From Atherix ibis (taxonomy: Eukaryota > Arthropoda > Insecta > Diptera > Athericidae), in contig OY282609.1 of assembly GCA_958298945.1 (NCBI GenBank), positions 61,414,220 to 61,478,219 of the forward strand: a stretch of 64,000 bases of DNA. Direction: 5' to 3'. The notes under the pieces are model-generated. The model worked only from the letters and a program-made list of their open reading frames with translations. It made no database searches and was not told where the DNA came from. Positions 58,878-64,000 of the stretch are shown piece by piece. The position numbers and the translations under genes were made by a program. Each line of letters opens with the position of its first letter. Position 1 is the stretch's first letter.

Positions 58878-59832
58878 TATGTGTAGTTTTTAATTAAAAA
58901 AAAATCGTTTAACAAGGGTAAGAAATGAATTTTTTGATTTAGAGAAATAGTTATCAAAGAAGAATATTTAGCAATTTTTTTTATAATAAACATTAATTTA
59001 TTTTATTTTATAAAAAAAAGGACAACATTGTTTTTCCTCCCTTTTATTTTGCACTAGTTCTTTAATTTTTTTTTGTTCCCTAAAAAGCGTTAAAAATCTT
59101 TTACAATATTTAAAAAGCTGAAACTTATATAAAGAATCCGAGGGTACCATTATATATACATTATAGAATAACTGATTTAGAGCACTTCCGATGAAAATTG
59201 GTTTATTTTAAGTATTTATAGTTCTAGTAGTTTCATAAATATTGTTTAACTTTTATTTTAGTACACACACAAAAAAATTAAAGTTATATAAAGAAAATTT
59301 GAAGTATGTACTTTGCACCATTACATTAATTAACAATGAACTTTTACTCATCTTGTCTTTTGCATTTATTATTAGTCTATAAAAAATTTTAATGGACTTT
59401 TTGTAGGTGCATGATTCTAAGAGATATGTGTACCGGATATGATTACATTGAATTTTAGGTTAATTAGGTTTGTTTTTGTATTCGTATTCATGAATAGTAT
59501 CGAAATTTGATGTTCATTCACCGAATAGCATGAAAGTTGTCCGAGGATTTTTAGGGAAAATAATTGATATCAATTTGAACTTTGGCGGCCATGAATAATT
59601 GATTCCAATTATACAGTTTCTCTGGATAACAACTTGAATTTATTGTATCGTATTTCTTAGTGTACAGTTGTTAAGTTATTCAAAACAAACTCTACTGAGC
59701 TCTTCACTTCTCTTTTTACAAAAACGATTACTAAAAATTCTTAAAAAAAACTCCTCTAACATAATCGATATTTTTTTAAAAAAAAGACCTTTTAAGTATT
59801 ATTAAAATTTCAATAATTTTTACAATTTTCAG
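58878..59832. other. AT-rich, probably intron
   Basis: Directly upstream of the Beat-family exon; ends in the acceptor TTTTACAATTTTCAG. No other element is seen. Confidence 0.6.
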
Positions 59833-60041
59833 AATTAACGCAAGGTTTAAGATTAACAGAAGTTCGAATACCAAATCATACAGTACGTAACTCATCAGCA
59901 CGTTTAGAATGTCATTACGATTTGGATGGTGAGGCTTTGTACTCAGTAAAATGGTACAAGGATGGGCATGAATTTTATCGTTACGTACCACGAGACAAGC
60001 CCCCCGCATCGAATTTTTCTCTACCAGGAATTTTTGTTGAC
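59833..60041 (+). CDS. Internal exon of a Beaten path (Beat) family immunoglobulin-domain gene
   Basis: A 209-bp exon with a strong acceptor (TACAATTTTCAG) and donor (GAC|GTAAGT). It starts with two bases completing a split codon and ends on a whole codon. The 69 codons read LTQGLRLTEVRIPNHTV, then RLECHYDLDGEALYSVKWYK, EFYRYVPRDKPP, and PGIFVD. This is the first half of the N-terminal Ig domain of Beat proteins: the Cys of the B strand (LECHYD), the Trp of the C strand (VKWYK), and the EFYRYxP segment that is typical of the family. Beat proteins are cell-surface or secreted Ig proteins in axon guidance and synaptic target choice, usually partnering Side-family proteins. The paralogue cannot be fixed from one exon. 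The signal-peptide exon and the exon with the second Cys were not found; with beat genes' long introns they may lie outside. Confidence 0.9.
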
Positions 60042-60728
60042 GTAAGTACTAATCATATGTTCTTAGTAATTTTAAGTTTAAATTCTTTTAATTTTGAAAA
60101 AAAAATCAATTACATTGATGAGCAGAGTGCAATTTTCTAGATGGAAGCTGTGATCGACTTAGGGAAAATGTCTAGACTTTATTACCAGTGAATTTTGACT
60201 TTTTTGTCGACCAAAGTATAAATTATAAGATATCTGATATTACGCCCAAAGATATTATGGCATTTTGAATTTCAAATTCCCTAAGTACTTTTTTTTAACC
60301 CCAGATTAGTTAAGCACATATGTACTTTATTTAAAAAGGACATATTGTATTATATATAATCTTGAGGTCTTTTGGCGACAATAAACATCGGTAACCTAAA
60401 TAAAAAGTTACCTGGTTTAGTGGGAAGTCAGCAGTGGTTGATATTGGATCTCGTGGCGTAAATTATTTTGTTTGATAACATTAGAAGAGGGATTGGGAAA
60501 AGGAATCGATGAATTACAAAGTTACGCGAGAAGTGGAATCCTACTCCAAAAGTAACTTTGAGAGTTTTGACAGTCCCGTAATATGTTTAAAATAGTGAGA
60601 TAGACGCCGTAGGATTATCGTATAGGATAAGGACAGTTAGCAAACAAGAAATGATGAGTGAGAGCGATAAGCCCAATCTTTATTCTGAGAAATTTTCTTG
60701 CCCAATATTTAGAACTTATAGTTTAATA
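60042..60728. other. Probably intron of the Beat-family gene
   Basis: Begins with the GTAAGT donor. No continuing Beat exon is seen before the family C mariner starts. Confidence 0.6.
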
Positions 60729-61968
60729 CGTCATTCAACAAGTACTTAGCCTACAAAAGAAAAACGAAATTTTGGAAAGGTGGCAATTTATTTTTCCACA
60801 TAATCTCTTTTAAGCTCGATACACTTGGCCCAGCGATGCTCTAACTTTTTTAACCCGTCCAAAAAATACATTTTCTCGAGGGAAGCAAAATAGGCCTCCG
60901 TGGCGACGATGACCTCCTCATTCGACCCAAATCTATTCCCAGCGAGTGATTTTTTCAGGTTTGGAAACAAAAAGTAGTCACAGGGGGCCAAATCTGGAGA
61001 GTACGGTGGATGGGGCAGCAATTCGTAGCGCAATTCGACCAATTTGGTCATGGCGACGGCGGAGGTGTGAGCCGGCGCGTTGTCGTGGTGGAACAGCACT
61101 TTTTTCTTCGCAAAGCGGGGCCGCTTTTTCTTCAATTCAACGTCAAATCGGCCCAATAAGTCAGCATAGTAGCGCCCCGTGATTGTTTTACCCTTCTCGA
61201 GGTAATCGATGTGGATCACACCTTGTGAATCCCAAAAAATGGTGGCCATCACCTTTCCGGCCGATCGAGCAGTCTTCGCCTTCTTCGGAGCACGTTCGCC
61301 GGGTGAAGTCCACTGTTTCGACTGTTCCTTGGTCTCTGGCGTGTACCAGTGAATCCATGTTTCGTCGACGGTCACGAAACGACGCAAGAACTCCGCTGGA
61401 TTGCGCTGAAACAGCGCCAAACAAGTCGCCGATGTGGTCTCACGGTTGCGCTTGTTTTCCCAGTTCTTCGTGTAGAATATGATGCACCGTTCCTACTGCG
61501 ATGCCCACAGTCTCAGCTATCTCGTGAACCTTCAATCGACGGTCTGCCAACACGAGATCGTGGACTTTTCTAACGTTTTCCTCCGTAGCAGCCGTTTTCG
61601 GGGCACCTGGGCGTGGCTCATCAAAAACCGAAGTGCAGCCACGAACAAACTCGTTGAACCAATTCTTGACGGTCGCCATCGAAGGAGAGGAGTCACCATA
61701 CATAGCATCCAAGCGATCTTTGATTTCGCTGCGCGTTTTCCCTTCCAAAAACAAGAATCTAATCACCGAACGATATTGTTCTTTTTCCATTTTTGTGTAA
61801 CCGACCGACACGCTCGCTTTCAAAGGCTCTCAAAACAAAACTAATGAAGGGAATCGACTGAAACTTTGACAATAGGCTACTAAAAGAATGTACTGCACGA
61901 TGGTGAATTTCTTTTGTGACAGCAGTTCCATCGGGCGGTGAGGCTAAGTACTTGTTGAATGACCCTCG
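60729..61968 (-). mobile_element. Family C mariner, full-length copy 2
   Basis: 1240 bp between TA dinucleotides. The left terminal repeat has lost four bases (CGTCATTCAACAAG instead of CGAGGGTCATTC...); the right one is CGAGGGTCATTCAACAAG when reversed. It is nearly identical to the copy at 42.25 kb, in the same orientation, and inserted a few hundred bases past the Beat exon. Confidence 0.95.
60788..61790 (-). pseudogene. Family C mariner transposase, copy 2, one frameshift deletion
   Basis: Start at 61790 (MEKEQYRSVIRFLFLEGKTR). The first HTH is open here, unlike copy 1, through NWFNEFVRGCTSVF, DEPRPGAPKTAATEENV and VHEIAETVGIAVGTVHHILH. After HEELG a 47-bp deletion relative to copy 1 shifts the frame. 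From about 61420 the frame is open to the natural end: NPAEFLRRF, TVDETWIHW (first Asp), WTSPGERAPKKAK, LFHHDNAPAHTS (second Asp), PPYSPDLAPCDYFLF (third Asp; DD34D), LEHRWAKCIELKRDYVEK and stop. Apart from the deletion it looks intact, and the two copies carry different defects, so both decayed after their common ancestor was active. Confidence 0.93.
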
Positions 61969-62354
61969 TAGATTGGTGTGGCGATGGATAGCTACTATGA
62001 AGCAAGAAATGTTTGAACATTCGGACACTTTAATTGTCTACCTATACCTGGCGATGTTAATATATTCAGAATAACTATCCATTGAACGTTGAAGTGCTTT
62101 TCTCGCGAGCTGATTAGCGTATCCATCCCTTAGTATATTGACGTGACCTAGAGCCCTACGCTATCCAATACCTCTACAATTTAGCAGGTTGTACCGGGTG
62201 TTATCCAAAGAAAATGGAAGGCAGTCTGTAAAAATCAAATATGTTGATTAATAGAATGTGCAACAATAATTTCAATAGCCCGTTCTAATTGGCCACAGTT
62301 TATCATAGCAAGAAGGTGCCGAATTTGGGAAAACTCCACACCGCAAATTATTCA
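61969..62354 (-). mobile_element. Non-LTR retrotransposon fragment (RNase H end)
   Basis: On -, a stretch reads RALGHVNILRDGYANQLARK, the pattern of the last RNase H motif (GHxxIxGNxxADxLAR) of non-LTR elements, with stops around it. Upstream on - is VEFSQIRHLLAMINCGQLER, unrecognised. It lies between the family C mariner and a foldback-like mariner. Confidence 0.55.
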
Positions 62355-62763
62355 TTTGTTCGGAAAGTAATTTCGTAATGAAATGAAATTACTTTCCGAA
62401 CAACCCAATAGTTTATTTATTGACCTTTTTTATTTAATGAATCATTTCAATTTGTTCAATTGATGACAGTACACTTAAAAAGTGACCGTTGTGTTGCTCG
62501 GTAGAAGCTCAAAATAAACGATTCCATTGAAATCCCACCAAACAGATAGCATCACTTTTTTTTTATGTCTTTTCTACTTTAGGATCTTTTGCACTTAACA
62601 TTGTTGTAGACAACCCATTTCTCGTCCCCAGTGATGATACGCTTCAAAAATGGATCATTTTCTTCGCGTTTGAGAAGCAAATAACAAACGTCAATGCGAC
62701 GGTACAAAGTTTTCTCTGTTGGCACAAAAGTCCTCTGTTGGGATTACTTTCCGAACAACCCAA
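62355..62763 (-). mobile_element. Family J mariner deletion derivative with head-to-head terminal repeats
   Basis: The 5' end (right, reversed) reads TTGGGTTGTTCGGAAAGTAA before TA. The - strand keeps RIDVCYLLLKREENDPFLKR, IITGDEKWVVYNNVKCKRS (first catalytic Asp), a stop, and VMLSVWWDFNGIVYFELLPS, which is the mariner pattern of VTGDEKWxxYDNxxRKRSW and CxWWDxxGxxYYELLP. The 3' side is reached by deletion. There an extra, inverted 5' terminal repeat sits against the 3' one: arms 62356-62374 and 62385-62403 are perfect inverted copies with 10 bases between. Confidence 0.85.
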
Positions 62764-63704
62764 TACAAAGCTCAATACTAGATTGTGGACTGACTGCAAA
62801 GAATGTTCTATTATCATCGGAAGCAGCATCCGAAACGAATATTCTCAGATTGTTAAATCCATGTGACATCTTCACTGCCACGGTAAGACAAGGTTAGGTT
62901 AGAGTGACTGCTTCAGTCGAACAAACATAGAGTAAAAGTAGGTCCGTTGTGATACCACATAGTCATCAAAACTAGTGTTACTCTGGCAACCAGTTGGAAG
63001 CCAGAGCAGTGCTTGATTTTTTGTGAAATACATGCGCGCGATATTACTCAAATCATAGCCAGAGCTTTCCTTCAGAGGGTTGCGAAGGCTGAGTATCAAC
63101 AGAAAATATGATAAATATTTTCTTCTTCCTCCTCGTCTTTACAACTACGACAGAAGCGTGTCTCCTTAATATGCAATGACCTACCATGATCCTGGTCAGA
63201 AATTTGTCTCTTTAATATTTATATGAGCTCTACCTGTCATCAGTATGCTTTCTATTCTTTTCCGATCTACACATAGCTTAGGCCAGATCATTCTAGATAT
63301 GTGACACGCGATAAGATTGCTCGTTTTATAACTAAAAATGAATTTCAGAATGTCCAGTAATAATTCACTATATTACATTGATTGGCAATCTCATTCACAG
63401 ATCTGGGGCATTGCTTCAGATCTTACCATACAAGGGGTAATTCCAGCGAATTAATCACTGTCCAACAATCAAAATTACTAAACCTATGCCTGATATTGCA
63501 TTCATCGACAGGCAAGCTGCGGCCTCACGAATAGTCAGAATTTCTGCTTAAAATGCACTACACTTGAAATAGCTGTGACGTTATTAAATGCTCCCTCAAT
63601 GTCAAGACAGGTCACTATAGCATACTCTTTACAGTTAAGAGATTTTTCGATTGTACCTATGAGGGAGTGTAGGGCAGTCTGCACTGATTTTCGCTTAGTG
63701 AATG
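62764..63704 (-). mobile_element. Non-LTR retrotransposon fragment (RT motif A, RNase H, Cys-rich end)
   Basis: On -, from 63704: TFTKRKSVQTALHSLIGTIE, CKEYAIVTCLDIEGAFNNV is RT motif A with its Asp. The sequence then jumps, by a large internal deletion, to AEILTIREAAACLSMN, an RNase H-type start (F-AEIxAIxxA), then MTGRAHINIKET and further HIKETRFCRSCKDEEEEENI and YHIFC, the Cys-x2-Cys-His-Cys cluster found after RNase H in R1/I-type elements. It has many stops. The RT side is cut by a family B mariner at 63707; the remainder lies outside the window. Confidence 0.75.
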
Positions 63705-63706
63705 TA

Positions 63707-64000
63707 CCAGGTGTATAAGCTTAAACCCTCGCTAGCTACACATTTTCCCCATCTCTCGGCAATTTGGAGATACCACGCCAAAAAATTCCTTGTCTTTCGA
63801 GGCAAACCACTCATCAAGCCATTTTCGGACGTCTTAGTAAGAATCGAAGTGCTGCTCAGCGAGCGCATGGCCCATCGACGAAAACAAGTGGTAGTCGGAA
63901 GGGGCCTGGTCTGGTGAATAAGCGGGGTGGGGTAGCACCTCCCAGTTGAGTGTCTCCAAGTAGTTTCGGACCATTTTTGACGTGTGCGCGATGGTGCGTT
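63707..64000 (-). mobile_element. Family B (Mos1-like) mariner, cut by the window end
   Basis: Starts after TA with CCAGGTGTATAAGCTTAAA, the cleanest family B end in the window. A deletion joins it to the end of the coding part. The - strand shows ARPHTSKMVRNYLETLNWEV-type sequence at 63960-64000, LPHPAYSPDQAPSDYHLF (third Asp), MGHALAEQHFDSY and FASKDKEFFGVVSPNC at the cut end. The window ends before the second catalytic box is complete. Confidence 0.9.

Noticed and set aside
4501..63750. Mariner transposase frames as host SETMAR-like or domesticated genes
   Set aside because: Each lies between recognisable terminal repeats at TA and has stops or frameshifts; none is fused to a host domain.

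Overview
The window looks like a long, AT-rich intronic or intergenic tract of an insect genome, most likely a higher fly. This rests on one spliced exon of the insect Beaten path (Beat) immunoglobulin family at 59.83-60.04 kb, a dipteran-looking mitochondrial COX1 fragment (NUMT) at about 8.8-9.1 kb, a Mos1-like (mauritiana-type) mariner, Jockey-like and copia-like retrotransposons, and a background of A/T runs and short microsatellites. A fruit fly of the tephritid type would fit, but I cannot prove the species.

Only two host genes have good support. One is the Beat-family exon on the + strand, with clean splice sites; beat genes often have very long introns, so much of the window may be intron of that gene. 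The other is an intact single-exon 353-codon gene on the - strand (44.90-45.96 kb) for an unrecognised Ser/Lys/Arg-rich protein with its own poly(A) signal. One 86-nt spliced-exon candidate (21.04 kb, - strand) and some GC-richer pockets are listed as weak candidates.

Well over a third of the window is mobile DNA by my hand-drawn boundaries, nearly all broken Tc1/mariner elements. Family A (ends CGAGGTCTGTTC..., DD34D) has eight copies at 1.5, 5.9, 22.4, 30.4, 30.9, 35.9, 50.4 and 57.9 kb. Family B (Mos1-like, ends CCAGGTGTATAAGC...) is at 4.5, 9.5, 31.7 and 63.7 kb. Family C (ends CGAGGGTCATTCAACAAG) is at 42.3 and 60.7 kb. Family D (ends CGAGGGTCGTTCAATAAG) is at 23.7 and 46.1 kb. Family E is at 16.0 kb. 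Family F (DD41D) is at 18.5 and 38.8 kb, and a related family G is at 27.9 and 53.4 kb. Family H (ends CAGTGTGTCCC) is at 22.8 and 37.7 kb. A degenerate mariner (I) is at 9.2/10.8 kb with a related piece at 29.2 kb, and a foldback-like mariner (J) is at 62.4 kb. There is also a degenerate piggyBac-like element (38.4-41.5 kb), a 3' half of a copia element with its LTR (53.6-55.1 kb), Jockey-like RT fragments (30.7, 52.5 and 57.1 kb) and a non-LTR RT/RNase H fragment (61.97-63.7 kb).

The elements sit inside one another: B in I, H in A, F in piggyBac, G in Jockey, A in the Jockey 3' tail, and B in the non-LTR RT. The most unusual signal is in family A. Several copies carry a replacement 3' end that is an inverted copy of their own first ~200 bp, and this allele assorts with a separate N-terminal deletion in all four combinations. 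One copy is an A/B chimera with mismatched ends. I saw no intact transposase, no CRISPR array and no tRNA or rRNA gene.
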